Shown: positions 53,734 through 62,968 of the stretch, in pieces
Numbering within the stretch: the first letter of the stretch is position 1
Layout: every line of letters starts with the position of its first letter
NCBI GenBank assembly: GCA_964583825.1
Contig: CAZOXM010000004.1
Coordinates: 40,092 to 104,091 of the forward strand
DNA length: 64,000 nucleotides
From: GCA-1730015 sp964583825
GTDB lineage: Bacteria > Pseudomonadota > Gammaproteobacteria > Granulosicoccales > Granulosicoccaceae
Direction: 5' to 3'
The notes under the pieces: model-generated
Told to the model about the DNA's origin: nothing
The model's input: the letters and a program-made list of their open reading frames with translations, nothing else
The model's database searches: none
Position numbers and translations under genes: made by a program

Positions 53734-55947
53734 TCAAAGCATATCGTGTGGATCAACGTCAATCGACCAACGCACCTTTTTTGATGCCGGCAGTTGCTCG
53801 AGCGCCGGGCGCAGCGGGGCGAGCAGCTGATGCAGGACTTTGCGTTTCTCGCACAACAGCAACAGCTGCGCGCGATATCGCCCGGCAACACGCTCCATCG
53901 GCGCATGGGCCGGGCCGAGTACCTGGACTGCGTTAGCATCGCTGCCCAGCAGGTCGACGGCAAGACGCCGTACCTGATCGAGATACCCGAAGGCGAAACC
54001 GGTCTGCGAGTGTTCACTGCGAATCAGTACCGTGTGCACAAAAGGAGGCCAGCAGGTGCTCTTTCGTTCAGCGAGCAGTTCTCGTGCGAATTCACCGTAG
54101 CCGTCCGACAACAACAGTTGCAGCAGCGGGTGTTCCGGATTGCGGCTCTGCACCAGCACCATGCCGGGTTTATCCGCACGACCGGCACGACCGGCGACCT
54201 GCATGATCAGCTGCCCCATCTGTTCTGTCGCGCGAAAGTCGGCACCGAATAATCCGCGGTCAGCGTCCATGATGCCGACCAGGGTCACGTTGGGAAAGTC
54301 ATGCCCCTTGGCAAGCATTTGTGTGCCGACCAGGATGTGAGCCTCACCACTGGCTGCCATCGCCAGATGCTTCTGCAGCTCTCCCTTGCGACTGGTACTG
54401 TCGCGGTCGATGCGCAGCACATTGTAGTCAGGGAATTTTTCCGACAGGAATTCATCAACCCGTTCTGTGCCTGCACCGACGCGAATCAGCGCATCCGATT
54501 CACACGAATCGCAGGTACGTGGCAGCGCTCGCTCCGCGCCGCAGTGGTGGCAGCGCAGGCTCGCAGATCGCGCATGCACCGTCATATGGGCATCACACTG
54601 GGAGCAATCTGCCATCGCACCACAGGTTTCACACATCAGTACCGGGGAATAGCCCCGGCGATTGATGAAAACAATGACCTGCTCACCGCGACCCAGCACC
54701 TCCTGCATGCGACTCAGCAAACGCTTCGACAAACCATTTTCAGTTTCGCTGCCGCGGCTGTCCACCAGTTCAAGCGCCGGTGGCACTGCCCCACCGGCAC
54801 GCTGGGTTAGCTCATACAGCGATAACAACCCCCTGTCCACGTTGTTCAGCGACTCAAGCGACGGTGTGGCCGACCCCAGCACAATCGGCACCGCTGCTTT
54901 TTGAGCACGAACCATCGCCAGATCCCGTGCGTGATAGCGGAAACCGTCCTGTTGCTTTAACGCACCGTCATGCTCTTCATCAACGATAATCAGGCCAAGC
55001 TCCGGCAGCGGTGCAAACACGGCGGACCGCGTGCCAATCAGTACTCTCGCCTCTCCACTGGCAGCCGCACGCCAGGCAAGCAGTCTTTCACTGGCGTTCA
55101 AACCGGAGTGCAGTACTTCGACGTGACATTGCAGCGCTGACCGGAAACGCGACAGCAGCTGAGGGGTCAGGCCAATTTCGGGTAGCAATATAAAAGACTG
55201 GCCACCACGATGAAGCTGCTCACGCACCAGTTCAATATAGACTTCCGTTTTCCCGCTCCCGGTAATGCCGTGTAGCAATGCACCATGGTAGGCGCCGAAC
55301 TCGCCAATAACAGCCTCCGTCGCTGCGCGTTGTTCTGCATTGAGTTCACGGGTAGCAGCCGGCGGTAATGCGGGATAGTCCTCCGTCACCTGCTCGACCA
55401 GTCCTTTTTTCAACAGTTGCTTCATCGGCACCGACCAGCGCTCGTCAAACAGACGACACTCGCCACCGGTAACCGCCGAGTCGCTGTCTTTTATAAACTG
55501 CAGCAAGCGGCTTTGCACCGGTGCCCGGTTCAATGCGTCTGCAGCCAGCTCGCCGCCTGATTTTGTAATGCGGTAGTTGTAGCTCGGTTTGGGCTCAGCG
55601 TGCCCGGCTTTTCGCAACGCGATTGGCAGCGCAGTGGCAAAGACCTCACCGATCGGGCAGTGATAATAACCGCTGGCCCACTTCAGCAGACTGACAATGT
55701 CTGGCGGCAGCGATGGCTCGGCGTCCAGTACTTGAATGACCGGCTTGAGCTTTTCTATCTCGACGTCGGGTGGTCCGCACTCCACCACCACACCAACGTG
55801 GCGACTGCGACCGAAAGGTACCAGGACACGTGAACCGATGCCGACGTTCGCGGCAGGGTCGCCCGGGAGATAATCGAACAATCTGGACAGTGGTACCGGC
55901 AGTGCAACTTTGAGTGCACCGGTTCCTTCTGGAGACGATTCAGGCAT
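53734..55947 (-). CDS. priA: Primosomal protein N' (replication restart helicase PriA)
   Basis: 737 residues from the ATG at 55947; longer readings upstream have no conserved residues. The N-terminal DNA-binding region begins ALPVPLSRLFDYLPGD. The helicase has GITGSGKTEVYIEL (Walker A) and DEEHDGAL (Walker B). Eight zinc cysteines are arranged as CETCGAMADCSQCDA and CHHCGAERALPRTCDSC. It reloads DnaB at collapsed forks. A consensus DnaA box lies 40 bases upstream of the start codon. Confidence 0.96.
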   Translation of the reverse strand: MPESSPEGTGALKVALPVPLSRLFDYLPGDPAANVGIGSRVLVPFGRSRHVGVVVECGPPDVEIEKLKPVIQVLDAEPSLPPDIVSLLKWASGYYHCPIGEVFATALPIALRKAGHAEPKPSYNYRITKSGGELAADALNRAPVQSRLLQFIKDSDSAVTGGECRLFDERWSVPMKQLLKKGLVEQVTEDYPALPPAATRELNAEQRAATEAVIGEFGAYHGALLHGITGSGKTEVYIELVREQLHRGGQSFILLPEIGLTPQLLSRFRSALQCHVEVLHSGLNASERLLAWRAAASGEARVLIGTRSAVFAPLPELGLIIVDEEHDGALKQQDGFRYHARDLAMVRAQKAAVPIVLGSATPSLESLNNVDRGLLSLYELTQRAGGAVPPALELVDSRGSETENGLSKRLLSRMQEVLGRGEQVIVFINRRGYSPVLMCETCGAMADCSQCDAHMTVHARSASLRCHHCGAERALPRTCDSCESDALIRVGAGTERVDEFLSEKFPDYNVLRIDRDSTSRKGELQKHLAMAASGEAHILVGTQMLAKGHDFPNVTLVGIMDADRGLFGADFRATEQMGQLIMQVAGRAGRADKPGMVLVQSRNPEHPLLQLLLSDGYGEFARELLAERKSTCWPPFVHTVLIRSEHSQTGFAFGYLDQVRRLAVDLLGSDANAVQVLGPAHAPMERVAGRYRAQLLLLCEKRKVLHQLLAPLRPALEQLPASKKVRWSIDVDPHDML

Positions 55948-56404
55948 GGGACTGAACCAACACTGCTGCTGGCGCGCCGCACTTCCTGTGGATAACTCTG
56001 TGGACAGAGCCGCAGGCAGCACGCAGGGCGGAATGCGCACAAATTTTTGCGTCCACACGGTAACTCGCCAATATTTGTTTTCGTTTCAATTGGTTATACT
56101 GTTTTTGTAAAAATATCTTGCTTTTTTTTGCGACTTGATATATCCACTTCAAGCCTTGCGCATGCATGTGCATAAGTGACACTTGAAAACCGGCAGCTGA
56201 TCCATTTTTGCAACACATCAGTCCGTTATAAAATGCGGTGAGCTGCGCTACCGGCACTGCTAAAACGAGGTAAATAAACCAAACCGGTGCGTCAATGCGT
56301 ATCATCCGCACTCTCGACGTAATGATCCTGTGATTCTAACAGTGTCAATTTGTCGTCCTGCCTTACTTACAAACACCCGACAATCGATCACAGCGGAAAT
56401 TTTG
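55948..56404. other. Divergent region between priA and hemH
   Basis: 457 bases with no supported gene. It contains the priA and hemH promoters, the DnaA box at 55987, and a candidate -10 TATACT (56095-56100) for hemH transcription. One minus-strand open frame (55940-56311) codes for a partly hydrophobic 123-residue sequence but overlaps the DnaA box and priA leader and shows no recognisable feature. Confidence 0.5.
55987..56007 (-). promoter_or_regulatory. Consensus DnaA box (TTATCCACA) plus a near-match
   Basis: TGTGGATAA (55987-55995) is the perfect complement of the strong DnaA box TTATCCACA. TGTGGACAG, differing at two positions, follows at 55999-56007. The pair lies 40-60 bases upstream of the priA start codon, a position that suits DnaA control of priA transcription. 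A chance match cannot be excluded. Confidence 0.6.
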
Positions 56405-57508
56405 ATGAAATATATTGGCGAAGCGGATTACCAACACGGAACACAGTCCCGACTCGGTGTTCTGTTGGTCAACCTCGGCACGCCAGATGATACCAGCACG
56501 CCGTCGGTTCGCCGGTACCTGCGACAGTTTCTGAGCGATCCGCGCGTGGTTGAAGTGCCAAGGGTGCTGTGGTGGCTGATTCTGCATGGGGTCATTCTGA
56601 GAATTCGTCCGTCGCGAACCGCCGAAGCATACAAATCGGTGTGGGATGAACAAAGCGGCTCGCCATTGCTTGACATCGCCCGTCAACAAACTGCAGCGGT
56701 GCAGAGAATAGTGCCACAGTACCTCCCGGGTGGTGCGACAGTGGCACTGGCGATGCGCTACGGCAATCCCTCGGTAGAATCCGCGCTGGCGGAACTGCGA
56801 CAAAAAAATGTTCGCCGTCTGCTGGTCCTGCCACTCTATCCGCAGTACTCGGGTTCTACTGTTGCATCGGTGTTTGACGAGGTCACCCGACAGCTCACAC
56901 GGGTCAGATGGATTCCGGAAATGCGTTTCATCAATCAGTATTTTGACCACTCAGACTACATTGACGCACTGGCGGCATCAGTGACCGAGCACTGGAAAAC
57001 CAATGACCGCCCGCAACGGCTGGTGATGTCGTTTCACGGCATTCCCGAAAGATACCGCAATAACGGAGACCCCTATTTCTGCCAGTGCCACGCGACTGCC
57101 AGAATGCTTGCGTCAAAACTTTCCCTGAGCGCGGACCAGTATCAGGTCGTGTTTCAGTCACGCTTCGGGCGCGAGCCATGGTTGCAGCCCTACTGTGACA
57201 AGACCATGGAAGCGCTGCCCGGAGAGGGCGTCACCAGTGTCGATGTTATTTGCCCCGGTTTTGCTGCGGATTGCCTCGAAACCATTGAAGAAATCAACGA
57301 AGAAAACCGCGAGCTGTTTATCGAGGCAGGGGGTGAAAAGTTCCACTACATTCCCGCGCTGAATGCACAGCCGCCGCACATCGAAGCGTTGTGTCGACTG
57401 ATCAGACAGCATGTGCAGGGATGGCCGGAAGTGGAAGGCGCGGCCGAATCGGACCAACAACTCGAGCAGTCCGCGCAGCGGGCGGTGGCCATGGGTGCGC
57501 CCCGCTAG
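56405..57508 (+). CDS. hemH: Ferrochelatase
   Basis: 367 residues from the ATG at 56405 (MKYIGEADYQHG), of normal ferrochelatase length; a start at 56330 would add 25 unconserved residues. Conserved segments are VLLVNLGTPDDTSTPSVRRYL, the active-site His in MSFHGIPERY, and FVCPGFAAD-like CPGFAADCLETIEEI. It inserts Fe2+ into protoporphyrin IX as the last step of haem synthesis. It converges with the WecG-type gene with a 45-base gap. Confidence 0.96.
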   Translation: MKYIGEADYQHGTQSRLGVLLVNLGTPDDTSTPSVRRYLRQFLSDPRVVEVPRVLWWLILHGVILRIRPSRTAEAYKSVWDEQSGSPLLDIARQQTAAVQRIVPQYLPGGATVALAMRYGNPSVESALAELRQKNVRRLLVLPLYPQYSGSTVASVFDEVTRQLTRVRWIPEMRFINQYFDHSDYIDALAASVTEHWKTNDRPQRLVMSFHGIPERYRNNGDPYFCQCHATARMLASKLSLSADQYQVVFQSRFGREPWLQPYCDKTMEALPGEGVTSVDVICPGFAADCLETIEEINEENRELFIEAGGEKFHYIPALNAQPPHIEALCRLIRQHVQGWPEVEGAAESDQQLEQSAQRAVAMGAPR

Positions 57509-57553
57509 CCGGACTTTTAAAGCCGGGCGCAGCAGGTTAAGAACCCCCCGATA

Positions 57554-58435
57554 TCAAACGCCGCGTTTTTTCTTCCAGCGGAGTATGCGCAGCATGAACA
57601 TGGGGTTGCCGATGATATAGCGTCGCCAGAGCCTTCCCGGTTCAAGGTAGAGGCGGTAGACCCATTCAACGCCGCCCTTGCGCATCCAGACAGGTGCACG
57701 CTTTTTATCGCCGGAGTAAAAATCGAACAAGCCACCCACGCCCAACAGCACATTGCCGTCAATTTTTTGCAGATTCTTATATATCCACTTTTCCTGCATC
57801 GGCGCACCAAAAGCCACCAGTACAATATTTGGTTTTACCGCATTGATCTTTTCGATCACTTGCGCGCTTTCCTGGTCATGGTCGAAGAAACCATGGTGTT
57901 CGCCGACAATGTTCAATCCGTCATAGGTGCGGGTCAGGTTTTCGCGCATGCGGGCCGCGACACCGGGCGCCGCACCGAGCAGGTATAGCGAGAAATTTTC
58001 TTCGGCGGCCGCTTCACACAGCTGCGGCAGTAAATCCGTGCCGTTCAGGTTGGCCCTGAGTCGCTTCCCGATCAACCGACAGGCGATGCTGATCCCGGCC
58101 CCGTCGGGCAATACGATGGACTGCGAATTCAGGATGGTTCGATATTCCTCATCCCGGGCACTGATATTCAGGCAATCCGCATTTATAAACGAGACGCTCT
58201 CTTTGCTTTCGTCTTTGATTACCCCACAGATAATCCTGAGCGCTTCCTTTTTGGAAATGCTCAGAAATCCTACATCCAATAACGTCAATCGATTCGCAGA
58301 GTTCATCGATAAATCGATTCCGTGCTCACCGGGCGGATTCGCCACGCTGGCCAATCGAGCAGGCGAAGCACTGGCCGAAGTCACATCGACTGTTGCTCCT
58401 GGCAAATCCGATTGCTGTGGGACACTGTTCTTCAC
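57554..58435 (-). CDS. Glycosyltransferase, WecG/TagA/CpsF family
   Basis: 293 residues from a GTG at 58435; an internal ATG at 58306 would give a 250-residue protein, closer to the family length, and is a good alternative. The family signature is FINADCLNISARDEEYRTIL (about 83-102), VLPDGAGISIACR, LYLLGAAPGVA and FGAPMQEKWIYKN. Family members add N-acetylmannosamine(uronate) or similar sugars to undecaprenyl-linked intermediates at the membrane in polysaccharide or teichoic-acid synthesis. The C-terminus RRYIIGNPMFMLRIL is membrane-associating. With the Alg14-Alg13-type gene at 60 kb it suggests surface polysaccharide synthesis. Confidence 0.88.
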   Translation of the reverse strand: MKNSVPQQSDLPGATVDVTSASASPARLASVANPPGEHGIDLSMNSANRLTLLDVGFLSISKKEALRIICGVIKDESKESVSFINADCLNISARDEEYRTILNSQSIVLPDGAGISIACRLIGKRLRANLNGTDLLPQLCEAAAEENFSLYLLGAAPGVAARMRENLTRTYDGLNIVGEHHGFFDHDQESAQVIEKINAVKPNIVLVAFGAPMQEKWIYKNLQKIDGNVLLGVGGLFDFYSGDKKRAPVWMRKGGVEWVYRLYLEPGRLWRRYIIGNPMFMLRILRWKKKRGV

Positions 58436-58798
58436 CTGACTGCATCTATTCTTCTAACTCACCAACCCGCCTTGCACCACCGGGTAATTATCCGAACCAC
58501 GGTTTTGACCGTCGCGGGACCCTGGATCATGTTATTCATCCAACTATAGTCGCAGCGGGTCATCGGTGGCTATCGACTGCCCAAAGTTGAAAGTTAAAAA
58601 TTATCAACTTTTACCGCCTGACCCGATTTTTATAAGGAATCACATGCTCGGCCGCTCGCCAAAACGGCTGCCCACCGCAACTTGGCAGGTTAACCTAATT
58701 TGAAACACTGCTCCATTGCACTCAGGACAACAGCGCGGTCATGGCGTTATAGTATTCCCGTCACCGAAGACACATCAGCAGACAATTAACGGATAGCC
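58436..58798. other. Divergent intergenic region
   Basis: 363 bases between the WecG-type gene (minus) and the dehydrogenase gene (plus). No supported gene, repeat or RNA was recognised. It must contain two divergent promoters. Confidence 0.5.
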
Positions 58799-59881
58799 AT
58801 GAATTACACCGCTGCGAGCCTCGAGTCTTTTGCAAAATCCATTCTTGCCAGCTTCGGCTGTAACGAGAACGAGGCTAATCTGGTCGCCGATCACCTTATT
58901 CGAGCCAACCTCAGCGGGCATGACTCCCACGGAATCGGCATGCTGCCCATGTACGGAGCCCAGGTACAGGACGGCAACCTGATCCCGAACCAGACACCTG
59001 AATTTCTGTCCGGAGACGGATCGATTCAAATCGTAGACGCAAAACGGGGGTTCGGCCACCGCATGTCGGTGCTCGCGCTGGACCGCGCCCTCGCAGCGGC
59101 CGACGAGCACCATGTAGCGGTACTGGCGATGCGCAATGCCGGTCATGTTTCCCGGGTGGGTACCTATGCCGAGTACTGCGCAGCGCGGGGCTTTATTTCA
59201 ATACACTTTGTCAACGTCTGGGGACATCCGCCGGTCGTTGCACCCTTCGGCAGCAGCACACCCGGATTTTCAACCAACCCGATCAGTATCGGCATACCTG
59301 TGCAGGGTTCGGCGAGACCGATGCTGGATATGGCTACCAGCACGGTCGCGCTCGGCAAAGTCCGGGTGGCACACAACAAGGGCGAGTCCATTCCTGTCGG
59401 CTGGGTGCTGGATGTCGATGGCCTGCCAACCACGGATCCCGCTGACATCTGGCTGCATCGTCGCGGTGCACTGACCGCTTTCGGTCTTCACAAAGGGTCC
59501 GGTCTGGGAATTTTTGCGGAACTTTTCGCCGGCGCTATCGCCGGCAAAGAAACCGTGGCAACCGGGACCACAATACCCAATGGGGTATTCAACAACATGT
59601 TTTCTATCTTAGTGAATCCAACTGCTTTTGATGAAGCAGACGCCATCGAGGCAAGAGTGCTTGAATTTTGTCAGTCGATAAAATCCGGCCAACCCGCGGC
59701 TGATAGTAATGAGGTGCTGCTTCCCGGAGAGCCGGAAAAACGGCATCAGCAACACAGACGAGATAATGGCATTTATGTAGACAATGAAACCATGGATCAA
59801 TTACTTTCTATTGCCGGCGAGTTTGATAACAACCCACAAACACTGCGGGCAACACTAAAAGCTTGCGATAAAGCTCAGTAA
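58799..59881 (+). CDS. Malate/L-lactate (Ldh2 family) NAD(P)-dependent dehydrogenase
   Basis: 360 residues of the Ldh_2/MDH2 oxidoreductase family, which has its own NAD-binding fold. The hallmark segments are ANLSGHDSHGIGMLP near residue 38, AMRNAGHVSRVGTYAE with the catalytic His, FSTNPISIGIPV and DMATSTVALGKV, and HKGSGLGIFAELFAGAI. Family members reduce 2-oxo acids (malate, sulfolactate, ureidoglycolate, hydroxypyruvate dehydrogenases). The substrate is not determined; the nearby acid-sugar operon makes a 2-oxo acid plausible. Confidence 0.92.
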   Translation: MNYTAASLESFAKSILASFGCNENEANLVADHLIRANLSGHDSHGIGMLPMYGAQVQDGNLIPNQTPEFLSGDGSIQIVDAKRGFGHRMSVLALDRALAAADEHHVAVLAMRNAGHVSRVGTYAEYCAARGFISIHFVNVWGHPPVVAPFGSSTPGFSTNPISIGIPVQGSARPMLDMATSTVALGKVRVAHNKGESIPVGWVLDVDGLPTTDPADIWLHRRGALTAFGLHKGSGLGIFAELFAGAIAGKETVATGTTIPNGVFNNMFSILVNPTAFDEADAIEARVLEFCQSIKSGQPAADSNEVLLPGEPEKRHQQHRRDNGIYVDNETMDQLLSIAGEFDNNPQTLRATLKACDKAQ

Positions 59882-60114
59882 CCTAATTTCAGCTCGGAAA
59901 GCATGTGTGCCCGGCACGTGTTTTTATAGGATAATCGGTCAGACGCGATATTGGCGTGCGCTCAGCGAACTGCGTCAGGGAAAGCCGGTGCGCGGAATAC
60001 CGTATTAACACTGATCCGCAACCGTCAAGTGCAGGTTTTTCAGATTCACTCAAGCAGAATCCCGACGTTCCGAACCAGTCATATGCCGATAAAAGAAAAG
60101 CTCGGATATAACCA

Positions 60115-61056
60115 ATGACCACCATGCTGGTTGCTTCCAGTGGCGGGCATTTCACCCAGTTGGCGGAGCTTTGGCCCCGGATCCGACAAGGGGAAGAAGA
60201 CTGTGTCTGGGTGACTTTCGATTCTCCGCAAACCCGCTCAATGTTACAGGGCCAAACGGCAGAATTCGTCCCGTACATCAGGCCGCGGGGGCTGACTTCG
60301 GTACTGAAAAACGTGCCGCAGGCATTTCGCCTGGTGAGAAAATACCAGGTGGACCGTGTGATCAGTACCGGCTCGGCAATCGCACTGGCCTATCTGCCGT
60401 ACAGCGCAGTACGTGGCATACCCACTCATTACATTGAATCCGCAACACGTGTTGAAGGTCCGTCAGTCACCGGTAAGGCACTGATGCGAATACCCGGTAT
60501 CAAATTCTACAATCAGCATGAAGTCTGGGCGAATGATCAGTGGAAATATATTGGCTCTGTGTTCGACGGGTTTACTTCGACAAGGCTGGATTCACCCCCT
60601 GAGAAAATCCGCCGCGCAGTCGTGTCCGTCGGAACCATGGAGGATTACAGTTTCCGGGATTTCTTTGTTCGACTGGCCACCTATCTCAAAGACGCGGAGT
60701 CTGTGCTCTGGCAAACCGGATCGACAGACGTCAGCGACCTCGGCATTGATGGTAAAGAGGTTGTCCCGGCGCATGAACTTGAACAGGCGATGCGTGAGGC
60801 TGATGTGGTCATTGCGCATGCCGGCACCGGCACAGCGCTGACATCGCTGCGCATGGGCAAACGCCCAATACTCGTACCACGCGACAGTTCTCACGGTCAG
60901 CACATTGACGATCACCAGTTCCAGACAGCCAAACTGCTGGACAACATGGAACTTGCGCACAGCCGCCGTGTCGAAGATTTGACTCAACAGGATCTGCTCG
61001 AGGCTGCAGCATATAAAGTCGTCAGACTCGATCAACCCAAGGCGCTACAACTGTAG
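60115..61056 (+). CDS. Glycosyltransferase with fused Alg14- and Alg13-like halves
   Basis: 313 residues. The N-terminal half (about 1-150) resembles Alg14/PssD/EpsE with TMLVASSGGHFTQL and VISTGSAIALAYLP. The C-terminal half (about 165-313) resembles Alg13/PssE and the glycosyltransferase-28 C domain, with VVSVGTMEDYSF and VVIAHAGTGTALTSLRMGKRPILVPR plus HQFQTAKLL. In most systems these are two proteins forming one UDP-sugar transferase; here they are in one chain. The probable reaction is transfer of a sugar to a polyprenyl-linked intermediate at the inner membrane. The gene ends immediately before the open frame of the S41 protease. Confidence 0.88.
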   Translation: MTTMLVASSGGHFTQLAELWPRIRQGEEDCVWVTFDSPQTRSMLQGQTAEFVPYIRPRGLTSVLKNVPQAFRLVRKYQVDRVISTGSAIALAYLPYSAVRGIPTHYIESATRVEGPSVTGKALMRIPGIKFYNQHEVWANDQWKYIGSVFDGFTSTRLDSPPEKIRRAVVSVGTMEDYSFRDFFVRLATYLKDAESVLWQTGSTDVSDLGIDGKEVVPAHELEQAMREADVVIAHAGTGTALTSLRMGKRPILVPRDSSHGQHIDDHQFQTAKLLDNMELAHSRRVEDLTQQDLLEAAAYKVVRLDQPKALQL

Positions 61057-61128
61057 CCGCTACTTCTATCAAAAAGCACGTTCGTTATTCCGGCTGACTA
61101 CCCCAACACCTTAAGGATCAGACTCGCG

Positions 61129-62433
61129 CTGATCTGCTGTTTATTGTTTTGCAGTTACTCCACTGCGAGCGCCGCAGAACCAGCCGAACCCCGCAATGAA
61201 TTCAAGCGTGCTTTGTCAATCATTGAACAAACCCAGCTTGAAATTTTTACCGAAGATCACGGCTTTGATCGCAGTGCCATACTGGCAGAACTCAAGCGCC
61301 GACTGACAGGCAGTACTGATGACTCAGAAAAGCTGCCTGTCATGCGGGAACTGCTTTCCGAGGTGATCGAAAGATACAATGATCAGTATGCAAACTATAT
61401 CTCACCGGAATCACTGAAACGATACCGCGAACGCCGTAGCGGAAGCTATCACGGTGTCGGGCTTAAATTTCGCAGCATGCGAGACGATTACCCGGTTGTG
61501 ATCGGCCCACTAATTGGTGGTCCGCTTGAACACAGCGATCTTTTACCGGGAGACAAAATTATTCGGGTAGAAGACACCGGACTCTCCGGCAAGTCCAGCG
61601 GACAAATCACCGCACTACTGAAAGGACCGGCTGACACTTCAGTCACATTGACCTTATCGCGGAACGGTCGCAATCACACAATTGAAGCGAAACGCAGCCC
61701 GGTGACGCTTGAATACGCCAGAGCAGAAATAACAGCCGCCAATATAGGTTACATAAAAATTTCGCGCTTTGGCGGCAGCACCCATAAAAAGGTCCGCCAG
61801 CTGGTCGCAAAACTTCTTGCACAGCAGGTTCGCGGAATCGTACTCGACCTGCGAGACAACCCCGGGGGCTCAACCAGAGCGGCACGCTCTATCACATCAA
61901 TTTTTATCAGGGACGAACACATCTATTGCGAACGTTATAAATCCGGTAAAAATAAACTGTTACCCCGACACGGCGACTACCTGACGGATCTACCGCTCGC
62001 AGTACTGGTAAACGGCAACAGCATGTCATCATCAGAAATCGTCGCCGGAGCACTGCAAACCAGTGGGCGCGGCAGATCGTTTGGAGCGCCCACCTTTGGC
62101 AAGGGACTGGTGCAGAAAGTATTTGACCTGGCACCACCCCTCGGCGGCGCTATTCGCACGACGATCGCAGAGTTTGCCACTACTAACGGACAGCTGATAC
62201 ATGCCCGCGGCATAGTACCGGATAAATTCATTAGCACCGAAGCAGACTTTATGTTCCGGCGCACCGGCTCACTGAATATCAGCGACGCCGCACGCGCTTA
62301 TCAGCGCATGTTACTTGAACAAAGTGTCGCTGATGACTTCCCGAATGCCGAACAACTGATCGCCGCGGAAGACAGCCAGCTCAACAAGGCCATAGACTAC
62401 CTGCTGATGCAGCGTCAGCAGTCAGCGCAGTAA
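61129..62433 (+). CDS. S41 family C-terminal processing protease with PDZ domain; start codon unclear
   Basis: About 434 residues if a CTG at 61129 is used; 429 from a TTG at 61144. The PDZ domain lies around GPLEHSDLLPGDKIIRVEDTGLSG, and the protease core has LRDNPGGSTRAARSI, the catalytic Ser region NGNSMSSSEIVAGAL, and the Lys in TFGKGLVQKVF. The hydrophobic signal sequence (LALICCLLFCSYSTASAAEP) is encoded from about 61120, upstream of the TTG, yet no ATG or GTG is in frame there. A non-canonical start with AAGGA at 61113 before it is likely, or a sequencing/frameshift artefact. It would act in the periplasm on peptide C-termini. Confidence 0.85.
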   Translation: MICCLLFCSYSTASAAEPAEPRNEFKRALSIIEQTQLEIFTEDHGFDRSAILAELKRRLTGSTDDSEKLPVMRELLSEVIERYNDQYANYISPESLKRYRERRSGSYHGVGLKFRSMRDDYPVVIGPLIGGPLEHSDLLPGDKIIRVEDTGLSGKSSGQITALLKGPADTSVTLTLSRNGRNHTIEAKRSPVTLEYARAEITAANIGYIKISRFGGSTHKKVRQLVAKLLAQQVRGIVLDLRDNPGGSTRAARSITSIFIRDEHIYCERYKSGKNKLLPRHGDYLTDLPLAVLVNGNSMSSSEIVAGALQTSGRGRSFGAPTFGKGLVQKVFDLAPPLGGAIRTTIAEFATTNGQLIHARGIVPDKFISTEADFMFRRTGSLNISDAARAYQRMLLEQSVADDFPNAEQLIAAEDSQLNKAIDYLLMQRQQSAQ

Positions 62434-62547
62434 CATGATGCGTAACACGGGCGTCCTGTGATGGAGATATTATTTTTACCTGTAGATGAAAATAGCATCT
62501 GATTTAGGGTATGGTGAAACAAAAATCGGGGGCATCAGCACCTCACT

Positions 62548-62874
62548 ATGAACGAAGAAAATCCCGCCACTCGTCCTACAAAAGATGAGCTGAATCAGCA
62601 AACTGCGACCGTCGACTGGAGCGAATTGGTCAAGCATTTCGCACGCGGTGTGATTATCTATGTGGATGCCGATCTGGACCTCATCGATGTCGCTCACCAC
62701 ATCGCGTCGGATGATGTGCAGACCATAGAAAAGCTCCTGACATCCGGCTCACTACGCAGAGCCTCCGATGAGGACGCACGCGACTGGAATATGCGCTCTC
62801 CGCAATTCTGGTGTGTCGTCGCAGCGCCATGGGTGCTGATTCAGGAGAGAGTATACAGCGGTGACATCCACTAA
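62548..62874 (+). CDS. DUF2288 family protein
   Basis: 108 residues, a small soluble protein found mainly in gammaproteobacteria and cyanobacteria. The pattern DELNQQTATVDWSELVKHFARGVIIYVDADLDLIDVA and the C-terminal WCVVAAPWVLIQERVYSG match the family as I know it. The function is unknown. It is separated from the protease gene by 114 bases that include an AT-rich promoter-like stretch. Confidence 0.85.
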   Translation: MNEENPATRPTKDELNQQTATVDWSELVKHFARGVIIYVDADLDLIDVAHHIASDDVQTIEKLLTSGSLRRASDEDARDWNMRSPQFWCVVAAPWVLIQERVYSGDIH

Positions 62875-62968
62875 CGGGCAACAGGGAAAAGTGGTGGAGT
62901 ATGCTGAAGCATTAGCACCGCATTCGACTGTCTGGCGTGACCCTATCGAATAGCAGCATGTTAAAAAT

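Noticed and set aside
55940..56311. 123-residue minus-strand frame in the priA/hemH gap
   Set aside because: Partly hydrophobic N-terminus but no motif, and it overlaps the DnaA box and priA start region.
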